A stretch of 64,000 nucleotides of DNA from Amycolatopsis acididurans (GTDB lineage: Bacteria > Actinomycetota > Actinomycetes > Mycobacteriales > Pseudonocardiaceae): positions 124,001 through 188,000 of the forward strand of contig NZ_JAAXLS010000001.1 of the NCBI RefSeq assembly GCF_012328925.1, read 5' to 3'. The notes under the pieces are model-generated. The model saw only the letters and a program-made list of their open reading frames with translations, was not told the origin of the DNA and did no database searches. The position numbers and the translations under genes were made by a program. Positions 8,675 through 17,395 of the stretch are shown piece after piece (position 1 is the first letter of the stretch; each line of letters begins with the position of its first letter).

Positions 8675-9436
8675 GTGACCAGCCCTCCCGTGCACGTGAC
8701 CGGCCGCATCGCCGCGGTGCTGCGCGCGCTGTCCGGCGTCGAGGGCCGGGGTGCGGCCACTTCGGCCCTCGCCCGTGCGACGGGACTCGCCCGGCCGACC
8801 GTGCACCGGCTGCTGGCCGCGCTCGCCGCCGAGGGCTATGTGGACCGCGACCAGCGCGACGGGCTGTGGTATCTCGGCCCGGAGCTGTACCTGCTGGGCG
8901 AGGTCGCGGCGCGCCGGTACGACGTCACCCAGCACGCGCGCGCGAGCGTGCACCGGCTGGCCGCCGCGACGGGGGAGAGCGCGTTCTTCTCCGCGCGCCG
9001 CGGGGAGGAGACGGTCTGCCTGCTGCGCGAGGACGGCGCGTTCCCGATCCGGTCGTTCGTGCTCTACGAGGGCGCCCGGTTCCCGCTCGGCGTGGTCTCC
9101 GCCGGTATCGTCGTGCTGGCGATGCTGCCCGACCGCGAGGTCGACGACTACCTCGGCCGCACCGATTTGACCGTCCACTGGGGACAGTCGCACAGCGCGG
9201 AGGCGTTACGGGAGCGGATCGCCCGCACGCGTGAGACCGGCTACTCGGTCAATCCGGGGCTCGTCGTCGAGGGCAGCTGGGGCATGGCCGCCACGGTGTT
9301 CAGCCGGGCGGGCGAACCGGCGTGGGCGCTCACCCTGACCGGCGTCGAGTCCCGCTTCCGCGACGAGCGCCGGCCCGAGCTGGGTGCGCTGCTGCTGAAG
9401 GAGGCGCACGCGCTGACCAACCTCCTGCGGGCGTAA
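8675..9436 (+). CDS. IclR-family transcriptional regulator
   Basis: 253 residues from GTG. The winged helix lies near residues 10-70: GAATSALARATGLARPTVHRLLAALAAEG is cut here to its core TGLARPTVHRLL. The effector-binding half follows, with VCLLREDGAFPIRSFVL and NPGLVVEGSWGMAATVF. IclR proteins often control aromatic-acid degradation. It is divergent from the CoA-transferase genes, whose promoter contains repeated CGTTCA motifs, and it is followed 20 bases later by a LysR regulator on the same strand. Control of the CoA-transferase pair is the simplest reading. Confidence 0.9.
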   Translation: MTSPPVHVTGRIAAVLRALSGVEGRGAATSALARATGLARPTVHRLLAALAAEGYVDRDQRDGLWYLGPELYLLGEVAARRYDVTQHARASVHRLAAATGESAFFSARRGEETVCLLREDGAFPIRSFVLYEGARFPLGVVSAGIVVLAMLPDREVDDYLGRTDLTVHWGQSHSAEALRERIARTRETGYSVNPGLVVEGSWGMAATVFSRAGEPAWALTLTGVESRFRDERRPELGALLLKEAHALTNLLRA

Positions 9437-9456
9437 ATCTGGTTTATAGTTCCACC

Positions 9457-10407
9457 GTGGCAAGGCATTCCGCGGTTCACCTCGCCAATCTCGACCTGAA
9501 CCTGCTGGTGACCCTGCGGGAGCTGCTCCGCGAGCGGAACGTGACCCGCGCGGCCGCCCGGCTCGGCGTGTCCCAGCCCGCCGTCAGTGCCTCGCTCGCC
9601 CGGCTGCGGCGCCACTTCGACGACGAACTGCTGGTGCGCAGCCGCGGCGGCTACGTGCTCTCCGCACTCGCGATCCAGCTCGCGGACCAGGTCGAGACCA
9701 TCTGTACTGCCACCGAACGGCTCTTCGGCACCGGTCACGACTTCGATCCCGGTGCCTCGCGCCGCGAGTTCACACTGCTCATGGCCGACTACACGGTCGA
9801 GGTGCTGGGCGCGCGCCTGTCCACGCTGCTGGCCGAACAGGCTCCCGGCACGCACCTGCACGTGCGGCTCGTGCGGGAGGCGTTCGCGGCCGACATCGCG
9901 ACCACGATCCGGTTCATCGACGGCATGGTCGCGCCCCCGGTGAGCCGGTTCGACCTGCCCGAGGTGCGGTCGGTGGAGCTGTTCACCGACCGCTGGGTGG
10001 TCGTCGCCGACCCCGCGAACCCGCACCTGGCCGGCGGCCCGGTCAGCCTGGAGGACCTGGCGGGGATGCCGTGGGTCGCGCCGTTCCAGCCCGACCGCGG
10101 TTTCCCGCCGGCGGCGCCGATGAGCCGCCAGCTCGTGCTGTTCGGGATCCAGCCACGCATCCAGATCCGGGTCGAGAGCTACCAGGCGGTGCCGCATTTC
10201 GTGGCGGGCACCGAGCGCGTCGCGTTGCTGCAGGAACGGCTCGCCACGCGGGTCGCGGGCCCGCTCGGGCTGCGGGTGCTGCCCTGCCCCGGCGACCCGG
10301 AGCCGATCGTGGAACGGCTGTGGTGGCACGCCGGTTACGACGGCGATCCGGCGCACCGCTGGCTGCGTGAGTCGCTGGTCGCGCTGGCCGCCGACCTGGC
10401 GGTATAA
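9457..10407 (+). CDS. LysR-family transcriptional regulator (NodD/NahR-like)
   Basis: 316 residues from GTG 9457. The start LANLDLNLLVTLREL and the helix-turn-helix core ARLGVSQPAVSASLARLR are typical LysR, and the long effector domain resembles NahR/NodD-type regulators (EVRSVELFTDRWVVV). A TTATAG element lies about ten bases before the start, so the message may be nearly leaderless. It is highly similar in sequence and order of motifs to the LysR gene at 41803. The FAD-oxidoreductase operon begins 71 bases downstream, so it probably controls that operon. Confidence 0.9.
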   Translation: MARHSAVHLANLDLNLLVTLRELLRERNVTRAAARLGVSQPAVSASLARLRRHFDDELLVRSRGGYVLSALAIQLADQVETICTATERLFGTGHDFDPGASRREFTLLMADYTVEVLGARLSTLLAEQAPGTHLHVRLVREAFAADIATTIRFIDGMVAPPVSRFDLPEVRSVELFTDRWVVVADPANPHLAGGPVSLEDLAGMPWVAPFQPDRGFPPAAPMSRQLVLFGIQPRIQIRVESYQAVPHFVAGTERVALLQERLATRVAGPLGLRVLPCPGDPEPIVERLWWHAGYDGDPAHRWLRESLVALAADLAV

Positions 10408-10458
10408 ACCGGGCTGATCGCCGCGCAGCACAATTGTCTATTTCCGCGAGCGGCGATC
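10403..10458. promoter_or_regulatory. Operator-like region before the FAD-oxidoreductase operon
   Basis: GATCGCCGC (10416-10424) and GCGGCGATC (10450-10458) form a perfect 9-bp inverted repeat around a 25-base centre that includes the palindrome ACAATTGT (10430-10437). Just upstream, CGGTATAAACCG is a second inverted repeat at the end of the LysR gene; its TATAAACC is the inverse of GGTTTATA found before the LysR start (9441). LysR binding is inferred. Confidence 0.45.
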
Positions 10459-10478
10459 GGGCTCCTAGCGTGTGAGCC

Positions 10479-11768
10479 ATGCCGCATCCCCTCACCGAAC
10501 TCAAGGTCCGCACCGTGCGCAAACCGGCCGGACCGGCGACCCACCGGGTGACCGCCGACGTCTGCGTGGTCGGCGCCGGCATCGCGGGCCTGTCGGCCGC
10601 GATCGAATCCGCCCGGCTGGGCCGCGACGTCGTGCTCGTGGACGCACTGCCGGTGCTGGGCGGGCAGATGGTCAACTCGCTGATCGGGCTGTTCTGTGGC
10701 GTTTTCGGCAACGCGCCGGAGTACCGCCAGCTCACCCACGGCATCTTCGACGACATCTTCCGCGATCTCGGCGAAACCGGGGACGTGTTCTACACCCGGC
10801 GCCACACCATGACGGTGGGCTACGACGAGGTCGTGCTGGGGCGCTGGGTCGAGAACACGGTGTCGGAGCTGGGCATCCAGGTGATCACCGGCGCGTCGAT
10901 CACCGGCGTCGTCCGCGACGGCGGGCGCGTCGAGTCGGTCACCTTCGCCACCCGCTACGGCAGCGTCGAGGTCAGCGCGCTCGGGTTCACCGACGCCAGC
11001 GGCGACGCCTCGCTGGTGTGGGAGGCGGGGCTGCCGTGCCGGCTGCCCGAGCGCGAGATCTACGGCTCCCAGCAGCTCGTGGTCGAGCACGTGGACGAGG
11101 ACGGCAAACCGGAACCGGACGACCTCGCCGAACGGGTGGGCGCCAAGGCCGAGCAGTACGGGCTGCGCCGTCACGACGGGCTCGCGTTCTACTTCCCCTC
11201 TCGCGGCACGGCCGTGCTGAACATGACCCACATCGAGGCCCCGCTGGAACCCGTCGCCGCGGCCCGCGCGCAGCTCGAAGGCAAGGCGCAGGCCGACCGC
11301 GTGGTGGACTTCCTGCGCGCGGAGTTTCCCGAGGCCTTCGCCCGCGCGCGCGTGCGCGCCTACGGGCTTCCCGGCCGTCGCCAGACACGGTGGGCGCAGG
11401 GGGCGCACCAGCTGACGATCGGCGAAGTCCGGGCGGGCACCCGCTTTCCCGACGCGGTCGCGCGCACGGCGTGGCCGGTCGAGCTGCACGACACCGCCGA
11501 GGGCTACGTGTGGGAGACCTTCGACGCCGACCACCTGCACTACGTGCCGCTGCGGTCGATGACCCCGCCCGAGGCGCACAACCTGCTGGTCGCCGGGCGC
11601 TGTGTGGACGGCGACGCGGCGGCGTTGTCGAGCGTGCGCGTGATGGGGCCGTGCGGGGCGATGGGCATGGCGGCGGCGCATGCGCTGGAGCTGGCGGGCA
11701 AGGACAGCGTGCACGACATCGACCATGCCGAACTGGCTGCCCGGCTGACCGCCAATCTCGACGGCTGA
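10479..11768 (+). CDS. FAD-dependent oxidoreductase
   Basis: 429 residues. The N-terminal Rossmann fingerprint CVVGAGIAGLSAAIESA is followed by LVDALPVLGGQMVNS, and the C-terminal FAD contact is NLLVAGRCVDGDAAALSS with GPCGAMGMAAAHALEL. This layout matches the PF12831-type FAD-dependent oxidoreductases, soluble enzymes of mostly unknown substrate. It opens an operon with an IlvD/Edd dehydratase, a transporter and aconitase X, so oxidation of a hydroxy acid is a reasonable guess. The start is ATG 10479. Confidence 0.85.
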   Translation: MPHPLTELKVRTVRKPAGPATHRVTADVCVVGAGIAGLSAAIESARLGRDVVLVDALPVLGGQMVNSLIGLFCGVFGNAPEYRQLTHGIFDDIFRDLGETGDVFYTRRHTMTVGYDEVVLGRWVENTVSELGIQVITGASITGVVRDGGRVESVTFATRYGSVEVSALGFTDASGDASLVWEAGLPCRLPEREIYGSQQLVVEHVDEDGKPEPDDLAERVGAKAEQYGLRRHDGLAFYFPSRGTAVLNMTHIEAPLEPVAAARAQLEGKAQADRVVDFLRAEFPEAFARARVRAYGLPGRRQTRWAQGAHQLTIGEVRAGTRFPDAVARTAWPVELHDTAEGYVWETFDADHLHYVPLRSMTPPEAHNLLVAGRCVDGDAAALSSVRVMGPCGAMGMAAAHALELAGKDSVHDIDHAELAARLTANLDG

Positions 11769-11780
11769 TCGGAGAATCCC

Positions 11781-13412
11781 GTGGTACGCAGCGATTTCCC
11801 ACCCGGCACGGTGCGCTGGGCGACCCGCCGGGCGCAGTGGCGGGCACTGGGGCTCACCGACGACGACCTGCGCAAACCGAAGATCGCGATCGTCAACTCC
11901 TCCTCGGATCTGGCGATCTGCTTCAGTCACCTGGACGAGATCGCGGCGCGGATCAAGAAGGGCGTCGCGGCGGCGGGTGGGCTCGGGTTCGAGGTGCGCA
12001 CCACCGCGCCGAGCGATTTCATCCACTCCGCCGGTCACGGCGGCGGATACATCCTCTCCGCGCGCGACCTGATCGTGAACGACATCGAGGTCGCCGTGGA
12101 AGGCGCGCAGCTCGACGGCATGATCTGCCTCGCCAGCTGCGACAAGACCGCGCCGGCGCAGCTGATGGCGGCCGGCCGGCTGAACGTTCCCACGCTGCTC
12201 GTCGCGTGCGGATACCAGCCCAGCGGGTGTTTCCGCGGTGGGCACTGCGATATCGAGGACGTGTTCCTGCACGCCTGCGGTTCGTCCACAGTGGACGAGT
12301 TGACCGAGATGAGCGAGACCGCGATCGGCGGGCCCGGGGTGTGTCCCGGTATGGGCACCGCGAACTCGATGCACATCGTCGCCGAGGCACTCGGCATGGC
12401 GCTGCCCGGCACCACGCCGGTCGCCGCGAACTCACCCGCCATGTGGGCCGCGGCCGACGCGGCCGCGGCGCGCATCGTGGAGATGATCGGCGAGGATCTG
12501 CGGCCCCGCCAGGTGCTCACCGAGGCAGCGTTCACCAACGCGGTCCGGGTGGCGCTGGCGATCGGCGCGTCGATCAACACGATCAAGCACCTGCAGGCCG
12601 TCGCCGAAGAGTCCGAAGTGGACATCGATGTGCTCGGCCGGTACGCCGAACTGGGCGCGACCACACCGGTGCTCTCGGCGGTCCGGCCGAACGGGCCGCA
12701 CACGATCGAACAGTTCGAGGCCGCCGGCGGCGCGGCCGCGGTGCTGCGGCAACTCGGCGACCTGATCGATCCGGCGCCGCTGACCGTGTCCGGGCGGACG
12801 GTGGGGCAGAACCCCGCGCCGGTGGTCGACCCCGAGGTCATCCGCCCTCGTGACCGTCCTTTCGCGACAGAGCCGCTCATCGTCGTGGTACGAGGTTCGC
12901 TCACCCCGGCGGGCGGAATCGTGAAACTCGCCGTGGACGACGAGCGCCCGGCCGCGTTCACCGGTCCGGCACGGTGTTTCGAGGCGCAGGAGGACGCCGT
13001 CGCCGCGCTCGGTGCCGACCGGATCGTCGCCGGTGACGTCGTCGTGCTGCGGGGCCTCGGCCCGCGCGGCCGACCCGGGATGGGCATGGCCTCGCAGATC
13101 GTGTTCGCGCTCGACCGCGCCGGGCTGACCGGGAAGGTCGCCGTGGTGACCGACGGGCAGCTGTCCGGCCTGGTCAACCGCGGCATCGTGGTCGGCGAGG
13201 CGAGACCGGAAGCCGCCGACGGCGGGCCGCTCGCCCTGGTCCGCGACGGCGACACCGTGCACGTCGACTTGCCGCGCCGCACCTGTGACCTGCTCGCCGA
13301 CGTCACCGGCCGCGACCCCCGGTCCGCCCGTGAGCACGCCGAGACCGGCTGGCTCTCCATCTACCGCCGCACCGTGCGGCCCCTTGAAGACGGAGCGGTT
13401 CTCCGTCCCTGA
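11781..13412 (+). CDS. Dehydratase of the IlvD/Edd family
   Basis: 543 residues, the usual family length. Iron-sulfur cysteines are visible in CLASCDKTAPAQ, CGYQPSGCFRGGHC and GGPGVCPGMGTANSM, and the C-terminal swivel part shows GLGPRGRPGMGMASQ and VTDGQLSGL. Members dehydrate 2,3-dihydroxy acids, including branched-chain intermediates (IlvD) and sugar acids. Being inside a catabolic operon rather than an ilv operon points to a hydroxy- or sugar-acid substrate. It starts 12 bases after the FAD oxidoreductase. Confidence 0.9.
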   Translation: MVRSDFPPGTVRWATRRAQWRALGLTDDDLRKPKIAIVNSSSDLAICFSHLDEIAARIKKGVAAAGGLGFEVRTTAPSDFIHSAGHGGGYILSARDLIVNDIEVAVEGAQLDGMICLASCDKTAPAQLMAAGRLNVPTLLVACGYQPSGCFRGGHCDIEDVFLHACGSSTVDELTEMSETAIGGPGVCPGMGTANSMHIVAEALGMALPGTTPVAANSPAMWAAADAAAARIVEMIGEDLRPRQVLTEAAFTNAVRVALAIGASINTIKHLQAVAEESEVDIDVLGRYAELGATTPVLSAVRPNGPHTIEQFEAAGGAAAVLRQLGDLIDPAPLTVSGRTVGQNPAPVVDPEVIRPRDRPFATEPLIVVVRGSLTPAGGIVKLAVDDERPAAFTGPARCFEAQEDAVAALGADRIVAGDVVVLRGLGPRGRPGMGMASQIVFALDRAGLTGKVAVVTDGQLSGLVNRGIVVGEARPEAADGGPLALVRDGDTVHVDLPRRTCDLLADVTGRDPRSAREHAETGWLSIYRRTVRPLEDGAVLRP

Positions 13413-13436
13413 CACCCCAACCACCGGAGGACGGCA

Positions 13437-14771
13437 ATGACGCTGCCCGGCAAACCCACCACCGTGATCACCGAAGCCGACGAACGGCGTTCCGCGCGCG
13501 GCGGGGCGTTCTCGATGTTCGTCGACAGTTTCGACGTCTACCTGCCCGCGCTCGTGCTGCCCGCGGCGATGGCGTACTTCATGCCCGCGCACCTGCCCGC
13601 CGAGGTCCGCGCGACCTTCACGACGCTGCTGTTCACCGTCGGCCTCGTCGCGCGGCCCATCGGCAGCGTCCTCTTCGGCAACCTGTCCGACCGCATCGGC
13701 CGCAAACCCGTCACCATGATCAGCGGCTGGGGCTTCACGATCGTCACGCTGCTGATCGGCCTGCTGCCCGGCTACGGATCCTGGGGCTACGGCGCGATCG
13801 CGATCTTCGCCGTGCTCCGGCTGATCGGCGGCATCTTCCTCGCCGGCGGATACGCCGCCCCGATCCCGCTCGCGCTGGAACAGGCGAATCCCACGCGGCG
13901 CGGCCGCGTGGGCGGGCTCATCGGCGTCGGCGCGCCCGGCTCGTTCCTCGTGATCAACCTGCTGCTGCTCGGCATGCTCGACGTGCTGCCGCACAGTGGT
14001 TTCCTGTCCTGGGGCTGGCGCATCCCGTTCTTCCTCGGGTTCGTGCTCGGGCTGGTCTACCTGTGGCACTACCGCCGCGTGAAGGAGGACGACACGCTCT
14101 TCGAGGGGCGCCGCACGAAGCGCCAGCCGGTGGTCGAACTGTTCACCACGCACCGCCGCCTGATCGTCAGCGTGTTCCTGTTCACCTGCGGCTACTGGTT
14201 CGCCACGCAGATGTCGGTGTCGTTCCTGCCGACGCTGCTGGTGCAGGTGCTGGACCAGAGCCCGCGGATGTCGACCACCGTGGAGATCATCAGCTCGGTG
14301 CTCACGATCGTGGCGATCATGGCGGTCGCCGCCCTCGGGCAGCGGATCGGGCGGCGCGCGCTGCTGATGCGCTGGGCGCTGGTGCTGGCGTTCGTGGTCG
14401 CCGGCGCGTTCGCACTGCTGACGGTGGCCGCGCGGGCCGGCGCCCCGGTGTGGCTCATCGGGCTGATCGCGGTGATCGCGAAGGTGCTGCCCTCGGCGCC
14501 GCTCGGCGTGATCCTGGTGTACCTCAACGAACGGTTCCCCGCCTCGGTGCGCGCCAGCGGCTACGGCATCGGCTACATGTTCGGCCTGATCCTGCCGGGG
14601 CTCTACACCTTCTGGCTGCTCGCGCTCAGCTCGTTCATGCCCTACGAGTTCACCCCGATCGTGCTCATCGTCTTCGGCGGCCTGCTGATGTTCGCCGCCG
14701 TGCGCCGCGGCCCGGAGACCAACGCTCCCGTCCCGGCGGTGACGGCGGCCCGGGAGGAGGTAGCGCGGTGA
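13437..14771 (+). CDS. MFS transporter, metabolite:H+ symporter type
   Basis: 444 residues with about 12 hydrophobic segments. FVDSFDVYLPALVLP is the first membrane span with its acidic residues, and FGNLSDRIGRKPVTM is the conserved loop between spans 2 and 3. SWGWRIPFFLGF before span 6 is typical of the MHS subfamily (KgtP/ProP-like proton symporters for organic acids). It lies between the two dehydratase genes and overlaps the aconitase-X start by four bases, so it probably imports the pathway's acid substrate. Confidence 0.88.
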   Translation: MTLPGKPTTVITEADERRSARGGAFSMFVDSFDVYLPALVLPAAMAYFMPAHLPAEVRATFTTLLFTVGLVARPIGSVLFGNLSDRIGRKPVTMISGWGFTIVTLLIGLLPGYGSWGYGAIAIFAVLRLIGGIFLAGGYAAPIPLALEQANPTRRGRVGGLIGVGAPGSFLVINLLLLGMLDVLPHSGFLSWGWRIPFFLGFVLGLVYLWHYRRVKEDDTLFEGRRTKRQPVVELFTTHRRLIVSVFLFTCGYWFATQMSVSFLPTLLVQVLDQSPRMSTTVEIISSVLTIVAIMAVAALGQRIGRRALLMRWALVLAFVVAGAFALLTVAARAGAPVWLIGLIAVIAKVLPSAPLGVILVYLNERFPASVRASGYGIGYMFGLILPGLYTFWLLALSSFMPYEFTPIVLIVFGGLLMFAAVRRGPETNAPVPAVTAAREEVAR

Positions 14772-16045
14772 TCCTCACCGACGAGGAGAAGGCGATGCGC
14801 GACGGCGCCGAGGGGCCCGCCGTCGCCGCGGCCATGGACCTGCTCATCCGCTACGGGGAGGCGCTGGACGCGCAACGCCTGTGCGACACGCGAAACGTCG
14901 CGGGCACCACCACGCAGCCCTCGCCGGTGAAGGCGAAACTCGTCGCCGAAGGCGGCTGGCACAAGGCCTTCGCGGTGCTCAACCTCGACTCCGACGCCGA
15001 GTTGGAGATCCCGGACATGAGGGTGCCGACCTGTCAGCTGCAGCAGGGTTTCGGCCCCGATTCGGCCGGGATCGCCCCGTACCCCCAGGAGTTCGTCGAG
15101 CTGCAGACCGACGCCGAGGCGTTCTACGGCCGGCGGGGCGTCAACATCCTCGCCACGTGCACCCCGTACCAGGTGGGCAACCTCCCGGTACGCGGCGAGC
15201 ACTGCGCGTGGATGGAGTCCTCCGCGGTCGTGTACTGCAACTCGGTGATCGGTGCGCGCACCAACTGCGAGGGCGGCGCGTCCACCGGCGCGGCGTCGCT
15301 GACCGGCAAGATTCCCTGCTGGGGCAACCATCTACCGGAGAACCGGTTCGGTACTCACCTCATCCATGTGGACGAGGGCGTGCGGGACTTCCAGGACTGG
15401 GGCATGCTCGGCTACTTCGCGGGCGGGCTCGTGCAGGACGAGCGGCCCGTCGTGACCGGCGAGTTCGCGCATCCGGATCTGGTGGACCTCAAGCATTTCG
15501 GCGCCGCCGCGGCTTCGTCGGGTGGTGTGGAGCTCTATCACCTGCCGGGGATCACGCCGGAAGCGCCGACCGTCGAAGCCGCCTTCCGCGGCCGGATGCC
15601 GGATGCGATCCACTATGGACAGAAGGAGCGGCTGGCGGTTTACGAGACGCTCAACAACCAGGGCAGCTCGACCGACGTCGATTTCGTGCTGCTGGGCTGC
15701 CCGCACGCCTCGGTCGACCAGATCCGTGCCGCCGCGAAAGCGCTGGACGGCAAGCGTTTGCACGACGGCACCCAGCTGTGGATCATGGTGCCACGAGCGT
15801 TGAAGGCGGTGGCGGACCGCAGCGGCTACACCGCGGTGATCGAGGCGGCGGGAGGGAAACTGCTCGCCGACTCGTGCCCGGCGATGTCGCGTGCCGCACC
15901 GCCCGGCACGAAGGTGTTCGCGACGGACTCGGCCAAGCAGGCGCACTATCTGCCCGCGATCCTCGGCATCGAGGCGTGGTTCGGCTCGCTGGAGGACTGT
16001 GTGGACGCGGCCGTCACCGGGCGCTGGCGGGGTGAGCTGACGTGA
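14768..16045 (+). CDS. Aconitase X catalytic (large) subunit
   Basis: 425 residues from a GTG overlapping the transporter stop (GTGA). The DUF521/aconitase-X hallmarks are present: GWHKAFAVLNLDSDAE, an iron-sulfur cysteine in ILATCTPYQVGN, VVYCNSVIGARTNCEGG, and LLADSCPAMSRAA near the end. Characterised relatives are cis-3-hydroxy-L-proline dehydratase in bacteria and mevalonate-5-phosphate dehydratase in archaea. No proline-pathway partner is seen here, so the substrate may be different. The small subunit overlaps it by four bases. Confidence 0.9.
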   Translation: MILTDEEKAMRDGAEGPAVAAAMDLLIRYGEALDAQRLCDTRNVAGTTTQPSPVKAKLVAEGGWHKAFAVLNLDSDAELEIPDMRVPTCQLQQGFGPDSAGIAPYPQEFVELQTDAEAFYGRRGVNILATCTPYQVGNLPVRGEHCAWMESSAVVYCNSVIGARTNCEGGASTGAASLTGKIPCWGNHLPENRFGTHLIHVDEGVRDFQDWGMLGYFAGGLVQDERPVVTGEFAHPDLVDLKHFGAAAASSGGVELYHLPGITPEAPTVEAAFRGRMPDAIHYGQKERLAVYETLNNQGSSTDVDFVLLGCPHASVDQIRAAAKALDGKRLHDGTQLWIMVPRALKAVADRSGYTAVIEAAGGKLLADSCPAMSRAAPPGTKVFATDSAKQAHYLPAILGIEAWFGSLEDCVDAAVTGRWRGELT

Positions 16046-16455
16046 TCACGTTGCGCGGGCGCACGGTCGTGCCGGGAATTGTGGAGGGCGAGGCACTCGT
16101 GTCGCACGAAACCATCTCCGGCTGGGGCGGCATCGACCCGGCGACCGGCACGATCATCGAACGGCGGCACGAGCTGTCCGGGGTGTGCTTCACCGGCAAG
16201 ATCCTGGTTTTCCCCGGCGCGAAGGGCTCTTCGGGCTGGTCCGGGTTCTTCCAGTCCACCCGGCTGCTCGGCACGGCGCCGCTCGGCCTGCTGTTCACCG
16301 TCACCACGACGAAGGCCGCGCTCGGCGCCGTGGTGACCAGGGTTCCGGCGATGAGCGATTTCGACATCGACCCGGTGTCGGTGATCCGTACCGGTGACCG
16401 CGTGCGCATCGACGCCGATCACGGGGTGGTGGAGGTCGAGCCCGCGCGGCCCTGA
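16042..16455 (+). CDS. Aconitase X swivel (small) subunit
   Basis: 137 residues, the DUF126 swivel domain. GRTVVPGIVEGEALVSHETISGWG is represented by its core VPGIVEGEALVSHE, followed by GGIDPATG and FPGAKGSSGWS, which holds the conserved Gly-Ser loop. It completes the aconitase-X active site with the large subunit, with which it overlaps (ATGA-type). Its last 37 bases overlap the convergent peptide deformylase gene. Confidence 0.9.
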   Translation: MITLRGRTVVPGIVEGEALVSHETISGWGGIDPATGTIIERRHELSGVCFTGKILVFPGAKGSSGWSGFFQSTRLLGTAPLGLLFTVTTTKAALGAVVTRVPAMSDFDIDPVSVIRTGDRVRIDADHGVVEVEPARP

Positions 16456-17087
16456 ACGCTGGTGGGCAAGGAAAAGCCGAGTGCCTCGGCGGCGGCTTCG
16501 GGGGTGGGCTGCGACCAGCGGTCGAGGACGTGCGCGTTCGCCGACAGCGAGCGCATTTCCGCCCGGTCGAGGTAGAGCATGCCGTCGAGGTGGTCGGTCT
16601 CGTGCTGGACGATGCGCGCCGGCCAGCCCTCGGCCACCTCGTCGAGTTCGCGGCCGGTCTCGTCCTGGCCGCGCAGCCGCACGCGCTCGAGCCGCGCGGT
16701 GACCGCCTGCCAGCCCGGGACGCTCAGGCATCCTTCGAAGAACGCCGCCACACCGGGACCCGCCGCCTCGTAGCGAGGATTGACCAGCACGCGGAACGGC
16801 TGCGGCACCCGGCGGCGTGCCCGCAGCACCTCCGCCGGCCCGGGCGCGGGATCCTCGATGACGGCGATCCGCAACGGCACCCCGATCTGCGGCGCGGCCA
16901 GCCCGACACCCGGCGCCTCGTTCATCGTCGTGCGCATCAGGGCGAGCAGGCCGTCCAGTTGTGCGGCGGAAAGCTGCCCGTCGTAAGGCAGCGCGGGCCG
17001 CCGCAGCACGGGATCGCCCGCCGTCACGATCGGCGCGGGCGAGGCACCGGCGAGCAGTGTGTCGACCAGGTCACCGAGAGACGTCAC
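16419..17087 (-). CDS. def: Peptide deformylase
   Basis: 222 residues. All three metal-enzyme motifs are intact: PGVGLAAPQIG (GxGxAAPQ), EGCLSVPG (metal Cys) and VQHETDHLDGM (HExxH). It removes the N-formyl group from new proteins, using Fe2+ or Zn2+, at the ribosome exit. The GTG at 17087 is chosen because the upstream reading frame is a low-complexity shadow and GGAAAGG precedes it. The extension before the first motif is slightly longer than in E. coli Def, as in several actinobacterial paralogues. It is probably an additional rather than the sole deformylase. Confidence 0.93.
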   Translation of the reverse strand: MTSLGDLVDTLLAGASPAPIVTAGDPVLRRPALPYDGQLSAAQLDGLLALMRTTMNEAPGVGLAAPQIGVPLRIAVIEDPAPGPAEVLRARRRVPQPFRVLVNPRYEAAGPGVAAFFEGCLSVPGWQAVTARLERVRLRGQDETGRELDEVAEGWPARIVQHETDHLDGMLYLDRAEMRSLSANAHVLDRWSQPTPEAAAEALGFSLPTSVQGRAGSTSTTP

Positions 17088-17260
17088 GGGCGGAGCCTTT
17101 CCTTGCCATTTCGGGTCTTCCGACTCTAGTACCTCGCTGGAGATCACTGTCGGGTGTGTCCATTGTGTCCGCTCGGCGTCGGAACGGGACCGGCGGACCG
17201 GTGCCGGCCACCTGACATGGGGTCGTGGCTCCGCCGCTCGCGCTGGAACCGGCGAGGTAG

Positions 17261-17395
17261 CGGCCGCGAGATCCGGCCGATGACGAACCGGGAGTGCCAT
17301 GGATCGTGCACCCGCTCGGGCTGTGGGAGGACCCCGCCTGCGACGAGCGCGCCCGATCGTGGGCGCGGCACGTGCGGGAGGCGAGGCCGCACTCG
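17261..17395 (+). pseudogene. Possible remnant of a BBE-type FAD oxidoreductase
   Basis: In one frame about 45 codons read like the C-terminal BBE region of berberine-bridge FAD oxidases: VPWIVHPLGLWEDPACDERA followed by RSWARHVREARPH. In intact enzymes such a Trp-containing segment precedes the final YxNF motif. Here a stop (TAG at 17258) lies just upstream and the reading frame runs into the repeat array. No start or earlier domain is seen. The match is from memory of the family and is tentative. Confidence 0.35.

Noticed and set aside
11781-13412. Biosynthetic dihydroxy-acid dehydratase IlvD
   Set aside because: Operon with transporter and aconitase X and no ilv genes suggests a catabolic member of the family.
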